Origin: JALYTZ01 sp036559125
GTDB lineage: Bacteria; Vulcanimicrobiota; Vulcanimicrobiia; Vulcanimicrobiales; Vulcanimicrobiaceae
Direction: 5' to 3'
Assembly (NCBI GenBank): GCA_036559125.1
Contig: DATBTT010000031.1
Location: forward strand, 111,316-175,315
Length of the DNA stretch: 64,000 nt
The notes beneath the pieces were generated by a model. That model was not told where the DNA came from. It did not search any database and worked only from the letters and a program-made list of their open reading frames with translations. Both the position numbers and the translations under genes were made by a program. Below are positions 17,193 to 25,558 of this stretch, in pieces; position 1 is the stretch's first letter; each line of letters starts with the position of its first letter.

Positions 17193-17397
17193 TGGGCAGT
17201 CCGTTGGGTTGGGGTTGCCGGTCCTATGGACCTGCTCCTCACGACCCCTCGCTGCGCCCGGCGTTTGCAGGCGACGCCATAGCAGGCGGCCGCCTGCCTA
17301 CGTGCAACTCGTGAGGTGAAAGTCATGTTCACTTCTTACGTAACGGAGTAGACTCATAAATCCTCACACCTAAACACAGAAAGTAGACAAGTACTGC

Positions 17398-17949
17398 ATG
17401 TTGGCACAGGTTGGTAAACCCGCACCGAACTTTACGTTGCCCAGCACGAAGGACGCGACCGGAGCGAAGAACCTCGGCAAGGAGGTAAAGCTATCGGATT
17501 ATCGTGGCAAATGGCTGGTGTTTTTCTTCTACCCGCTGGACTTTACGTTCGTCTGCCCGACCGAGATCACGGCACTATCCGATCGGTATGCCGAGTTCAA
17601 AGACATCGATGCCGACGTGCTCGGAGCGTCCACGGACTCGGTGCATAGCCACTGGGCCTGGATCAACACGCCCAAGGAGAAGAACGGAATAGCCGGCCTG
17701 AAGTACCCGCTCGCCGCGGACTTCACGAAAGAAACCGCTCGCGCGTACGGCGTCCTGGATGAGAATTCCGGAGTGGCGCAGCGTGGGCTCTTCATCGTCG
17801 ACCCGGAAGGCATCCTGAAATACGCGGTCGTGACCGACGACAACATCGGTCGCAGCGTCGAAGAGACATTACGCATACTGCAAGCATTGCAAACCGGCGG
17901 TTTGTGTCCGGCGGAATGGACGCCCGGCAAGCAGCTGTTGACCGTTTAG
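17398..17949 (+). CDS. Typical 2-Cys peroxiredoxin (AhpC/Prx1 class)
   Basis: The 183-residue thiol peroxidase reduces hydrogen peroxide and organic hydroperoxides. The peroxidatic Cys53 is in DFTFVCPTE and the resolving Cys170 in GLCPAEWTPGK near the C-terminus, so it is a typical dimeric 2-Cys enzyme. No signal peptide. The upstream 205 bases separate it from divergent nadA; no strong ribosome-binding site is visible before ATG 17398. The next gene, a thioredoxin-like protein with CxxC, begins at its stop codon and may reduce it. Confidence 0.94.
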   Translation: MLAQVGKPAPNFTLPSTKDATGAKNLGKEVKLSDYRGKWLVFFFYPLDFTFVCPTEITALSDRYAEFKDIDADVLGASTDSVHSHWAWINTPKEKNGIAGLKYPLAADFTKETARAYGVLDENSGVAQRGLFIVDPEGILKYAVVTDDNIGRSVEETLRILQALQTGGLCPAEWTPGKQLLTV

Positions 17950-18422
17950 TGGCACTCCGGATGCGCAGCCCCCTTCCGTCGTTGGAGGGGGCTGCCGCGT
18001 GGATCAACGGCGCTCCGAATTTCGAGGAACTGCGCGGTTTACCGCTGATCGTGCATTTTTGGTCGATCAGCTGTCATATCTGCCACGAAACGGTGGATCG
18101 GGTCAACGGCTGGCGCGACGCCTACTCCGCCAAAGGGCTGGCGTTCGTAAGCATCCATCAGCCGCGTTCCGAAGCGGAGCTAGACTCCGAGGCGGTGACG
18201 AAGGACGCGCTCGGTGAAATGAAGATGACGCAGCCGTGCGCGATTGACAACGATCACGCGATCGTCGGGCGCTTTCAAAATCAGTTCGTCCCCGGTTACT
18301 ACGTATTCAACCGCAAGCACGAATTGCGCCACTTCCAAGCCGGCGACAAAGGCTACGATCGCATCGAATCCGCGATCGAGCGCGTGCTGAACGAACCCGC
18401 CGAAGACGAAGAGTTACAGTAA
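17949..18422 (+). CDS. Thioredoxin-fold protein with CHIC active site
   Basis: The product is about 157 residues. The thioredoxin-like core LPLIVHFWSISCHICHE holds a CxxC at residues 42-45, followed by a TlpA/AhpC-type fold (LAFVSIHQPRSEAE, then VPGYYVFNRKHELRHF in place of the usual cis-Pro strand). No signal peptide or membrane anchor is seen, so a cytoplasmic role is likely. The GTG at 17949 shares its first base with the last base of the peroxiredoxin stop; ATG 17961 is an alternative. The tight coupling suggests it is a reductant of, or works with, the peroxiredoxin, which is inference. Confidence 0.8.
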   Translation: MALRMRSPLPSLEGAAAWINGAPNFEELRGLPLIVHFWSISCHICHETVDRVNGWRDAYSAKGLAFVSIHQPRSEAELDSEAVTKDALGEMKMTQPCAIDNDHAIVGRFQNQFVPGYYVFNRKHELRHFQAGDKGYDRIESAIERVLNEPAEDEELQ

Positions 18423-18428
18423 GCTCCT

Positions 18429-20495
18429 CTACTTCGTGCGGGCGCGGTGCGTCAGCCAATTTTGCAGATCGACGCTTGTCATGGGTTGTGCCAGATGGTA
18501 GCCCTGAACCGCGTCGACGTTTAGACCTTGCAGCCATCGATAGGTGCGTTCGTCGTCGACTCCGGCGATGATGACGCGCCAGTCGAAGCGATGGGCGAAG
18601 TCGATGACGGCTTTTGCGATCGACCCGCCGTTTGGAGTCGAACTCAGGCGGCTTGCGAAGCGGCGATCGATGACGACGAAGTCGAGCGCGAGCGATGCGA
18701 GATCGATCAGGTTCAGCGAATTGGTTCCAAAGCCCGACATCCCGACCACGATGCCGCGCTCGTGACAGATGTCGACGAATTTTGCGAAATATTCCGGCGA
18801 CTTGAGCGCTGCTTCTTGCGTGACCTCGATCGCCAGCCGCGCGGACTCTAATCGCTGGAGCGATTCCACGGTTTGAACGAAGCTGCTGTCGACTTCCGCG
18901 ATCGACACGTGAATGACGAGGTTGTCCGGCAATTGCGCGGCTTCGCGAACGGCCGCGCTGAAGGTCCAGCGATCGATGCGCGACATGAGTTCGGTCCGGC
19001 GCCCTATGCCGGGAATGTCCTCCATTGCAAGCAGCCCGGAACCCGAATCCAGTAAACGCACGAAGCTGCGAAGGCCGACGGCGCTTTGCGAACGCATGTC
19101 GACGATCGGTTGAAAACACAGAAAGAATTCGCGTTCGAAATCCGATGTGCGCACGCGGTCGCGAAGATCGTCGATCAGGCGGCTCTCGATCTGAAATCCC
19201 GGATCGTACCATTCCAGTGCCGTTCGCGTTTCGGCGGCGCGGCCCACGGCTTCGCGCGCTCGGCTCAATAGCGTCTGCCGATCGGCGGCATTTTCCGGAT
19301 AGAACGCGATGCCCATGTTCACGCCCGCGCCTTCGGGACCGTGCGTGAGAACGTCGAGAACGCGACCGCCGATGTCTATCGAGTCGGCTCTCCGGGCCAG
19401 CTGCGGTGCGATGATGGCCAATTCGTTCTCCGCTAAGTCCCCGACGAATTCGTGGCGTCGGAGCGTAGCGCGAAGCCGATTTTTCAGGTCCGAAAGATCT
19501 TGGCGTTTTCCGTTTTCGACGCGCACGAGCATGAGCGCCACGGAAGGCCCCGGTTGGCGATTGGCTGCGGATAGGTATTCATCGAGGCGGTCTAGGGTTG
19601 CGGAGCAGTCCGCGCGGTGAGCGTGTTCCATCGCGGCGACGGTATCTTCGGTCGACAGGGCATTTGCGAGCACGCCGGTCAGCCGGTGCAGATATGCTTC
19701 CTGGTGTTCGTCTGCATCGCGTGAGAGGCTTTTTGACATGCCCAACACGAGTATCCAAGATCGCTCCGACGCGACGAACGGCACGGCAAGGATCCCGCGA
19801 GCGCCAAGTTGCACGAAGATGCGCCGATTGGCGACCAGGGGGCTCGTGGACGCATCGGCGATGCGGATGATTGCGCTCGTGTCGTGCGTCCATGCGAAGA
19901 ATTCCGCAGGCAGCGCTTCGTTGGCAGATGTGGCTGGGAATGCGCGCGTGCAATAATCCCGGACCAAATCGGTTCCCTCAAAATGGCCCAACAGAGCCCA
20001 GTCCATGCGCAGCGATACGATCGCGTCGTCCAGGAGCTCCGCGATACCGTCGGCCGCCGGGGTCTGCTGCCGCCGCGGCTTTTCTGCATGATCCGTTGGG
20101 CTAAGGTGGACCAGTTGCAGTTCGGCGTCGCCGGCGGCGGGCATGGCCTCTCTTTGGGCCAGGACGGTAATTTCGGATCCGTCCGCTCGAACCGCCACGA
20201 CGTGGGCGTACGCGCCGACCGCGATGCTGTCGAAAGCGGGCAGTACGAGCTCCAGCGGACGGCGCGACAGGTCGGCCTCGTCGGCTCCCAGGAGCCGTAG
20301 GGCGGCCTCGTTGGCGTGCCGGATCAGGCCGGTCGTCGAATCGTAGGCGATGACGGCATGATCGGGGGGCGGCGAGGCCGCGGTCATGATCTTCGTGAGC
20401 TCCTTCTCGGCGATCGGTACTCCGGACGTACCTAAACTCCAAGGCGTTGTAACCGCCTCAAAATCCGTCCTTAGGCGGCTATCGTTCGCGGTCAC
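18429..20495 (-). CDS. PAS-GAF protein with degenerate GGDEF and EAL domains
   Basis: This is a 688-residue signalling protein. A PAS-like domain spans about 40-130 (VIAYDSTTGLIRHANEAALRLLG), a GAF-like domain about 150-275, a GGDEF-like domain about 290-430 and an EAL-like domain about 445-680. The catalytic motifs are lost: GGDEF is replaced by AENEL in LAENELAIIAP; the EAL Glu position reads VGL in QSAVGLRSFVRL; the DDFGTG loop reads MSGFGTN. It is therefore unlikely to make or cleave c-di-GMP and may be a nucleotide or partner sensor. It is divergent from the STAND ATPase and HD-GYP genes. The GTG at 20495 is one possible start; ATG at codon 37 is another. Confidence 0.82.
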   Translation of the reverse strand: MTANDSRLRTDFEAVTTPWSLGTSGVPIAEKELTKIMTAASPPPDHAVIAYDSTTGLIRHANEAALRLLGADEADLSRRPLELVLPAFDSIAVGAYAHVVAVRADGSEITVLAQREAMPAAGDAELQLVHLSPTDHAEKPRRQQTPAADGIAELLDDAIVSLRMDWALLGHFEGTDLVRDYCTRAFPATSANEALPAEFFAWTHDTSAIIRIADASTSPLVANRRIFVQLGARGILAVPFVASERSWILVLGMSKSLSRDADEHQEAYLHRLTGVLANALSTEDTVAAMEHAHRADCSATLDRLDEYLSAANRQPGPSVALMLVRVENGKRQDLSDLKNRLRATLRRHEFVGDLAENELAIIAPQLARRADSIDIGGRVLDVLTHGPEGAGVNMGIAFYPENAADRQTLLSRAREAVGRAAETRTALEWYDPGFQIESRLIDDLRDRVRTSDFEREFFLCFQPIVDMRSQSAVGLRSFVRLLDSGSGLLAMEDIPGIGRRTELMSRIDRWTFSAAVREAAQLPDNLVIHVSIAEVDSSFVQTVESLQRLESARLAIEVTQEAALKSPEYFAKFVDICHERGIVVGMSGFGTNSLNLIDLASLALDFVVIDRRFASRLSSTPNGGSIAKAVIDFAHRFDWRVIIAGVDDERTYRWLQGLNVDAVQGYHLAQPMTSVDLQNWLTHRARTK

Positions 20496-20545
20496 CGCCG
20501 GAAAATCTCGAAACCGGAATAGTCCTTTCGGACTGTCGGCAGGAT

Positions 20546-22999
20546 TTGGGGAGCCATAATCAGGCTTCCGTCGAAGCGACGACCCATGCCTACAAGCGAA
20601 CGGGCGGTTTTGTGCTGCTGTTGAGACGTCCGCGGGTTGTTTCGCGCTTTGCCGGCGCCATGTACTTTCCGGTCATGCTCGTCGATGCCCCGGAAGGAGC
20701 CGGCAAGAGCGTTGCGATTCGCCAATTCGTTGAGACGCTTCGCCTCGACGCGCTCACCTGCAGCCTAGCCGCGGACGATGGTTCCCTGGTCGAGTTCGTT
20801 CGCGCTTTCGCGGAGGCGCTCGAGTCGGTCGCTCCCGGGCTTCGATCCTCCAGTGCCACTGCCATCGAATACGCGTTGCAGGCCGCCGTCCCCCACGAGG
20901 AACTTGCGTCGTGGATTCATGGCCACCTCGGTAGATTCTATGGAACCATAATCGTTGACGGGCTGGAGTACGCGCGTGCAGACGGCCGGGTTAACGCCTT
21001 GGTCGAGCGTTTGGTTGAAAGTTCTCCCGCGTCGATTCGATGGATACTGACTTCGCGCAACGGTTTCGCACTGCCGGTGGACGAGTGGATAGCGCAGCGG
21101 CGCTCCACACCACCAATCGCGGCCGACGATTTGCGGTTTACGCGCGACGAAGCGCAGGCTGCCGCCGAACCGCTCGGCATGCCGCTCGCGCACGTGGATG
21201 CTCTGTACGACATGACGCGCGGCTGGCCGCTCGCATTTTCTCTGGCCTTGCGAATCCCTGACGTCGCCGGCGATGCGGCGGAAGGTCCGCCGCCCGATTA
21301 CGATGCTCTCTGCCGGCGGCTCGTGGCAAAAACATTTTCGAGTTTCGACGAACCCTTTCGGGAAGTGTTGCTGGCGGCGGCCGTGCTGCCGTCGATTGAA
21401 GAGCGGGTTTTGGGACGGCTCGCGCCGGGCACGGCCTGGGCTCAGGTAAAGCAACTCGCCGCCGAAGGTCTTTTGCTCTCAACACAACCGGACGGTTCGT
21501 TGCGCTTCCAAGACTTGTTCCTGCAATTTTTGCTGGGCCGGTTGGAAGAGCGGGGTACCGAAGCGTACGCGAACGCGGTTACGAGCGCGGCGACGGCATT
21601 GGAGGCCGGCGATCGCATCGACGAGGCGCTCTCGCTGCTCGTCAAATCGCGCGCCACGCAAGGCGCGCTCGGGCTTTGCGAGCGATATGGTTTTCAATTG
21701 CTCGATCGCGGGCGTGGCGATCTTTTGCACGCTGCGATGGAACAAGTAACGCCCGCGGAGCAACAAACCAGCTCCGTTCTGCTCGCCATCAAAGCGATTG
21801 CAGAATCGAAACGCGGCCGGCTCGATACGACGGAGGCCTGGTTTCTGCAAGCGCTGCAGCAGGCTCGCGATTCGCGAACGCGCGCGGAAATCGCGTACCG
21901 GTACGCGCTCGATTTAGTTCGGCACGGCCGGCTCGACGGCGCGCAATTGTTGACCGAGTATGCCAACGACGAAACGCTGCCCGACGATCTACTTTCGGCC
22001 ATCCGTGCGACACTGGCCACGACGTACGTGCTCTCGGGCCGCTACGACGATGCGCGCACGCAAATAGCGCGAGCGCTGGAATTGCTTTCCAGCGCCTCAA
22101 ACGGTGAACTTCGGGCCAAAATCTACCATCACGTCGCGTGGATTGCGCTCTTTACCGGCGACGTGCAGCGCGCGAAAGACTTCGGAATGCGTGCCGTGCA
22201 GCTCGCGCTCGAATCAAACCTGTATGAAGTCGCCGCGCGAGCCGACAGCGTTTTGTGCAATGTCGCATACGATATCGAGGACGACTGCGCGGCGACGTTG
22301 ACGATTCTCGATCGTATTCTAGATTGCGGTTTAAAGGCGGGAAGCTCTCAGGTGCGGTTGTACGCGCTGCTCGGAAGCTTCGATATTCTCGCAGAACGCG
22401 GCGACAGCACCGCGTTGGATCGTTTGCAAGAAACGCTGCAATCGCATGAAATCGACTACGGCGACTCCTCCACGAGCGAGGCGCTCTTACCGGGGCAAGC
22501 ACTCTTGCTGGCGTCGAGAGGCGAGTTTGCCGAAGCGTATCGCCTGCTGCTGCCGACGGGGGAACGGCAGATTACGCCCGACCGTCGCGGGTTGCGCTTT
22601 TCGGAGATCGCGCTCTACGCCGCCGGCGCCGACTTTCAAGCGGAAGCGATTAAAGCGATCGACGAGGTTTCCGGTATCGTGCCGCAACTCGATCCGCGTG
22701 CCCGGCGAACGATTCGCACCCTTCTGAACCTATCGGTCGCTTTGTACGTCGCCGGGTCGCAGGAGCGAGCCCGAGCAATGCACGAGGGCTTGGGCGGCTT
22801 GGCGGACAGCATGTCCCCGCGGCTGCGGGCATTTCATCTGGCCATCTCGGCGATCTTCTCCCGATGGTCCGGTGAATCGAATCATTTTGAGGTCTACGAA
22901 TCTTTACAAGCCATGGAAGCAACGGGTTTTGGCGGTATCGCCGGGGTCCTCGCGGCCCTGCCACGGAGAGGAAAGCACGCATATGCAGACGCTGGATAG
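20546..22999 (+). CDS. MalT-like STAND ATPase with TPR-type repeats, no HTH
   Basis: The product is about 817 residues. The N-terminal half resembles the ATPase of MalT/LuxR-type STAND regulators: LLRRPRVVSRFAGA, Walker A DAPEGAGKS near 47-55, Walker B TIIVDGLEYA, the sensor segment WILTSRNG and GWPLAFSLAL. The C-terminal half is helical with TPR-like repeats (for example LSAIRATLATTYVLSGRYDDARTQIARAL). Relatives normally end in a LuxR helix-turn-helix, but none is present here; the frame simply stops 17 bases into the HD-GYP gene. The start is uncertain: TTG 20546 includes the whole motif region, GTG 20612 is also possible. It may act by protein contact with the neighbouring signalling proteins. 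Confidence 0.8.
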   Translation: MGSHNQASVEATTHAYKRTGGFVLLLRRPRVVSRFAGAMYFPVMLVDAPEGAGKSVAIRQFVETLRLDALTCSLAADDGSLVEFVRAFAEALESVAPGLRSSSATAIEYALQAAVPHEELASWIHGHLGRFYGTIIVDGLEYARADGRVNALVERLVESSPASIRWILTSRNGFALPVDEWIAQRRSTPPIAADDLRFTRDEAQAAAEPLGMPLAHVDALYDMTRGWPLAFSLALRIPDVAGDAAEGPPPDYDALCRRLVAKTFSSFDEPFREVLLAAAVLPSIEERVLGRLAPGTAWAQVKQLAAEGLLLSTQPDGSLRFQDLFLQFLLGRLEERGTEAYANAVTSAATALEAGDRIDEALSLLVKSRATQGALGLCERYGFQLLDRGRGDLLHAAMEQVTPAEQQTSSVLLAIKAIAESKRGRLDTTEAWFLQALQQARDSRTRAEIAYRYALDLVRHGRLDGAQLLTEYANDETLPDDLLSAIRATLATTYVLSGRYDDARTQIARALELLSSASNGELRAKIYHHVAWIALFTGDVQRAKDFGMRAVQLALESNLYEVAARADSVLCNVAYDIEDDCAATLTILDRILDCGLKAGSSQVRLYALLGSFDILAERGDSTALDRLQETLQSHEIDYGDSSTSEALLPGQALLLASRGEFAEAYRLLLPTGERQITPDRRGLRFSEIALYAAGADFQAEAIKAIDEVSGIVPQLDPRARRTIRTLLNLSVALYVAGSQERARAMHEGLGGLADSMSPRLRAFHLAISAIFSRWSGESNHFEVYESLQAMEATGFGGIAGVLAALPRRGKHAYADAG

Positions 23000-23945
23000 C
23001 AGTAGTACGGCAACGCACCTAGGTGAGCTTCGAAGCGCAATCGTCGACCGGACGCTGGAGCGATCGCTGTTGCCCGAAAAGCACACGATCTATGCCGACC
23101 TACTCGTCAACACCGCTCTAGACGGGATTCTCACGTGGATGGCCGGCGGCGATTCGCCGGAGTTTTTGGCGTTGGTCGATCGCACCGCGGCAAACACGCG
23201 GGCGGATCAAAGCCTGCTCAACTTGTTCGCCTCGACGATCAGCGCTTCGCTCGACGAATTGCTCGAGCGCAAGGTACTCGGCGAAGATATGCAGAGCGCG
23301 CTGGCGTCGTTGCAACGCGACGTCGACGTTCACGTATCGGCGGTGCGCGCCGTGGATCGCAGCGATCGGGTCGGGCAACTCGACGCCGTCGACGCGCAAA
23401 TCGAAGATCTCATCCGCGACCTGTCCGCGCAAGACACGCTCACTGCCGAACATTCGCGGTCGGTTTCGATGTGGTGTTCCCGCATCGCTAAGCGGTTGTC
23501 GTTCTCGCGCACCGACACGATCTTGGTCACTCGCAGCGGGCTCGTGCACGACGTCGGAAAGATAGCCACGCCGTTGAGCATCCTTACGGCGCCGCGCGGG
23601 CTGGACGAGTCCGAGTGGGCCATTATGAAACAACATACTATGGAGGGCGCGAAAATCGTCGAAGAATTTGCGGCGATGCGCGAACTCGTTCCTGCCGTGC
23701 GTTGGCATCACGAGCGCTGCGACGGAAAGGGCTATCCCGACGGGCTCGAGGGTAGCAGCATTCCGTTTGCGGCGCGCGTCGTCAACGTTGCCGATGCGTT
23801 CAATGCGATGATTGCCCGTCGTCCCTATCGCGCGCCGCTCTCGCCTACCATTGCAATCGAAGAACTGCGACGCCATAGCGGCTCGCAGTTCGACGAGACG
23901 ATCGTCGCGGCGATGATCGATGTGATCCTCAACCGCGACGAATAA
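22983..23945 (+). CDS. HD-GYP domain protein, putative c-di-GMP phosphodiesterase
   Basis: The 320-residue protein has an N-terminal helical region (1-135) of unknown type and a C-terminal HD-GYP domain. The HD pair is at 189-190 (LVHDVGKIATP) and the GYP at 250-252 (HHERCDGKGYPDGLEG), with the conserved MKQHTMEGAKIV helix between them, so the metal-binding core looks intact, unlike the degenerate EAL protein next door. ATG 22983 is preceded by GGAGAGGA at proper spacing and overlaps the STAND gene by 17 bases, implying coupled expression. Activity on c-di-GMP is inferred from family membership. Confidence 0.88.
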   Translation: MQTLDSSSTATHLGELRSAIVDRTLERSLLPEKHTIYADLLVNTALDGILTWMAGGDSPEFLALVDRTAANTRADQSLLNLFASTISASLDELLERKVLGEDMQSALASLQRDVDVHVSAVRAVDRSDRVGQLDAVDAQIEDLIRDLSAQDTLTAEHSRSVSMWCSRIAKRLSFSRTDTILVTRSGLVHDVGKIATPLSILTAPRGLDESEWAIMKQHTMEGAKIVEEFAAMRELVPAVRWHHERCDGKGYPDGLEGSSIPFAARVVNVADAFNAMIARRPYRAPLSPTIAIEELRRHSGSQFDETIVAAMIDVILNRDE

Positions 23946-23965
23946 CAGTGTAAGACGCTAGCGTG

Positions 23966-24226
23966 CTAGTGGTGAATCAGGGCCGCCGCCGCAGGTCCTG
24001 GCATTGCGTGCGGGATGTCCATGGGCTTGGGCATTGCATGCGGGATGTCGAGCGGCTTCGGCATTGCATGTGGAATGTCGAGCGGCTTCGGCATCGCATG
24101 TGGAATGTCCATAGCCCTGACCTGCGACACAGGTCCCGGCATTGCGTGCGGGATGTCGGCCTGGGCCGGCGCGGCTGCGCAGATCACTGCGACTGCTCCA
24201 AAGAGCAACGTTTTATACGAAGTCAT
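23966..24226 (-). CDS. Small exported DIPHAMP-repeat protein
   Basis: The 86-residue protein has a clear signal peptide (residues 1-23, cleavage likely after AQA). The mature 63 residues are nearly all repeats: DIPHAMP occurs at 24-30, 40-46, 50-56, 60-66 and 70-76, with three consecutive decapeptides DIPHAMPKP(L/M) at 40-69. It ends LIHH. Regular His-Met-Pro spacing could bind a metal such as copper, but that is speculation. I do not recognise a family. It lies between the HD-GYP gene, whose stop is 20 bases from this gene's stop, and a divergent LuxR regulator. The opposite strand also has open frames, but only this strand gives a signal peptide and coherent repeats. Confidence 0.68.
   Translation of the reverse strand: MTSYKTLLFGAVAVICAAAPAQADIPHAMPGPVSQVRAMDIPHAMPKPLDIPHAMPKPLDIPHAMPKPMDIPHAMPGPAAAALIHH
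23999..24157 (-). repeat. Tandem 30-bp coding repeats (DIPHAMP units)
   Basis: Direct repeats with a 30-bp period encode the decapeptide units of the small exported protein. The central three units (24020-24109) are nearly identical in DNA, and two further heptapeptide copies flank them at less regular spacing. Near-identity at DNA level suggests recent expansion or slippage. Confidence 0.85.
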
Positions 24227-24483
24227 TACTCACCCTTAAGTTCCGTTACGAAGTAACTTTCGTACATGGTGACACGGAAGCGGCGCTATAGAACACTCTC
24301 ACTTATGAGAGTCCAGCGGCTCGCATGCTTGATACGGCGGGGTGAGGAGCTGGAAACTACTATTTATGATAGGAGAGTTCAAACTATCAATAAGGATAGG
24401 TATACGAGGCTCGGGTGGGAAACAACGGCGGCAGACCATTTGTGCTACCAAGTTTACCGACTTGGCGAGTGGAGCGTTTGCTA
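24227..24483. other. AT-richer divergent intergenic region with GATAG/CTATC motifs
   Basis: This 257-base gap between the repeat-protein gene and the LuxR-type regulator is visibly richer in A/T than its surroundings. GATAG occurs at 24368-24372 and 24395-24399 and CTATC at 24384-24388, the last two forming a 5-bp inverted repeat with a 6-base spacer. It probably holds divergent promoters and regulator sites; no gene is supported in it. Confidence 0.35.
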
Positions 24484-25068
24484 ATGGTATCGGCCGAAGT
24501 TACGACATCGGATCGTCTTCCCGTTGAGCAGCGGCGCGCCGCCGCACCCCAGCACGTGGACGTGCTGCGACGGCGGGCGGCTCCGGCGATGTTCGTCGTG
24601 GACGAAGATTTAAACGTCCTCTTTTATAGGGAAGATCCGCGCGAGCGCCGCGTAGACTACCGGGTTGATCCGCGGGAGTTGCGGCTGCCGGCGTTCATCG
24701 AACAAACGGTTCGCGAACTGATACAGCGCAAAATCGAAGACCGGGTTGACGGATCGGTAATGAGCGTCGCTCCCAACGGCTCCATCGTCGTCCGGGCAAT
24801 CTGGCTGTGCGGACCGTCTGCGTCGTCGATCGCCGTGCTGGTGGAGCGTCTCCAGACTCGCGATCACATCAATTCGCTTGCGAAATTTTACAGTCTCTCA
24901 GGTCGCGAGCGCGAAGTGCTCGCGCTGGTCGTTCGCGGCGCGAGGAATAACGAAATCGCCGAGAAGCTCTTCATCGCGCACTCGACGGCGATCTTTCACG
25001 TCAAACGTTTGCTCGAAAAAACCAACTCGCGTAATCGCACCGAACTCGTCGCAAAAGTTATCGGATAA
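24484..25068 (+). CDS. LuxR-family transcriptional regulator
   Basis: This is a 194-residue regulator. The N-terminal about 125 residues form a small sensor-like region (MFVVDEDLNVLFYRED, PAS-like in character). The C-terminal LuxR/NarL helix-turn-helix is clear: LSGREREVLALVVRGARNNEIAEKLFIAHSTAIFHVKRLLEKTNSRNRTEL. It lacks the phosphoacceptor receiver domain of response regulators. ATG 24484 has GGAG nine bases upstream; the frame is open to 24415 but that extension has no site. The surrounding genes for exported proteins (repeat protein, Pro/Ser-rich protein, S53 protease) are candidate targets by position only. Confidence 0.85.
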   Translation: MVSAEVTTSDRLPVEQRRAAAPQHVDVLRRRAAPAMFVVDEDLNVLFYREDPRERRVDYRVDPRELRLPAFIEQTVRELIQRKIEDRVDGSVMSVAPNGSIVVRAIWLCGPSASSIAVLVERLQTRDHINSLAKFYSLSGREREVLALVVRGARNNEIAEKLFIAHSTAIFHVKRLLEKTNSRNRTELVAKVIG

Positions 25069-25071
25069 CGC

Positions 25072-25093
25072 CGGGACGCGAGCGAGCGTCCCG
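25072..25093 (+). terminator. Hairpin after the LuxR-type gene
   Basis: CGGGACGC at 25072-25079 pairs with GCGTCCCG at 25086-25093 across a 6-base loop, starting 4 bases after the regulator stop. There is no U tract, so it is a weak intrinsic terminator at best or an RNA-stabilising hairpin. Confidence 0.4.
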
Positions 25094-25167
25094 CTCCGTG
25101 CCCGACGCGCGAGCGAGTGAAGCCTACGTAATTGTGCTCGCGGATGGGGTAATGCGCTCTGCGTCCA

Positions 25168-25188
25168 ACGCAAACGCTTTTTTTGCGT
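25168..25188 (+). promoter_or_regulatory. Leader hairpin just before the ribosome-binding site
   Basis: ACGCAAA (25168-25174) can pair with TTTGCGT (25182-25188) across a 7-base loop. The strong ribosome-binding site AAGGGGAG follows within two bases. The hairpin may stabilise the leader or tune access to the site; this is inference from position. Confidence 0.35.
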
Positions 25189-25201
25189 GAAGGGGAGTAG
25201 T

Positions 25202-25414
25202 ATGAAACGAGTCGCAATCGGTTTTGCATTCGCCGGCATCCTGGCGTCCGCCGGGTTATGGGGGCATGCAAGCGCGCAAACGCCGCCCATGCCGGAACCG
25301 TCGCCTTCATGCGCGCCTGCAACCATGTCCCCGAGCGCGCAGACGCAACCCGATCCATGTGCGTCGGCGTCGCCCGCAGCATCTCCGATACCGTCGGCGA
25401 ATCCGAATATGTAA
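25202..25414 (+). CDS. Small exported Pro/Ser-rich protein
   Basis: The 70-residue product starts at ATG 25202 behind AAGGGGAG at five bases. Residues 1-26 form a signal peptide (KRVAIGFAFAGILASAGLWGHASAQ). The mature part is a short disordered Pro/Ser/Ala-rich chain with two Cys, ending PSANPNM. I do not recognise a family. Strong initiation signals and a leader hairpin argue that it is a real gene. It lies between the LuxR-type regulator and the S53 protease and is followed by a strong hairpin. Confidence 0.65.
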   Translation: MKRVAIGFAFAGILASAGLWGHASAQTPPMPEPSPSCAPATMSPSAQTQPDPCASASPAASPIPSANPNM

Positions 25415-25420
25415 CCGCGC

Positions 25421-25460
25421 GCCGATGCAAGCGCCGCCGGTCGGCTTCGCTTGCATCGGC
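25421..25460 (+). terminator. 13-bp hairpin after the small exported protein
   Basis: GCCGATGCAAGCG (25421-25433) and CGCTTGCATCGGC (25448-25460) form a perfect 13-bp stem with a 14-base loop, 6 bases after the stop at 25414. No U tract follows, so it may terminate poorly or protect the short upstream mRNA from decay. Confidence 0.5.
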
Positions 25461-25558
25461 AGGAAGTCTGATGTTGCTCCTATCATACATGCGCACCGCA
25501 GTGCTAACGACTTCGCAAGAAGCGGGGAGAAGCGCCGCGTGTGGAGGGGTGCAAATCT

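Noticed and set aside
16158..17282. 374-codon plus-strand open frame
   Set aside because: It is antisense to nadA, whose cysteines and family motifs are clear.
23963..24256. Plus-strand reading of the repeat region rich in Arg, His and Cys
   Set aside because: Only the minus strand yields a signal peptide plus regular repeats; the plus-strand reading has no ribosome-binding site or sensible composition.
24266..24484. 72-codon open frame upstream of the LuxR-type gene
   Set aside because: It has no ribosome-binding site or recognisable feature and lies in an AT-richer regulatory region.
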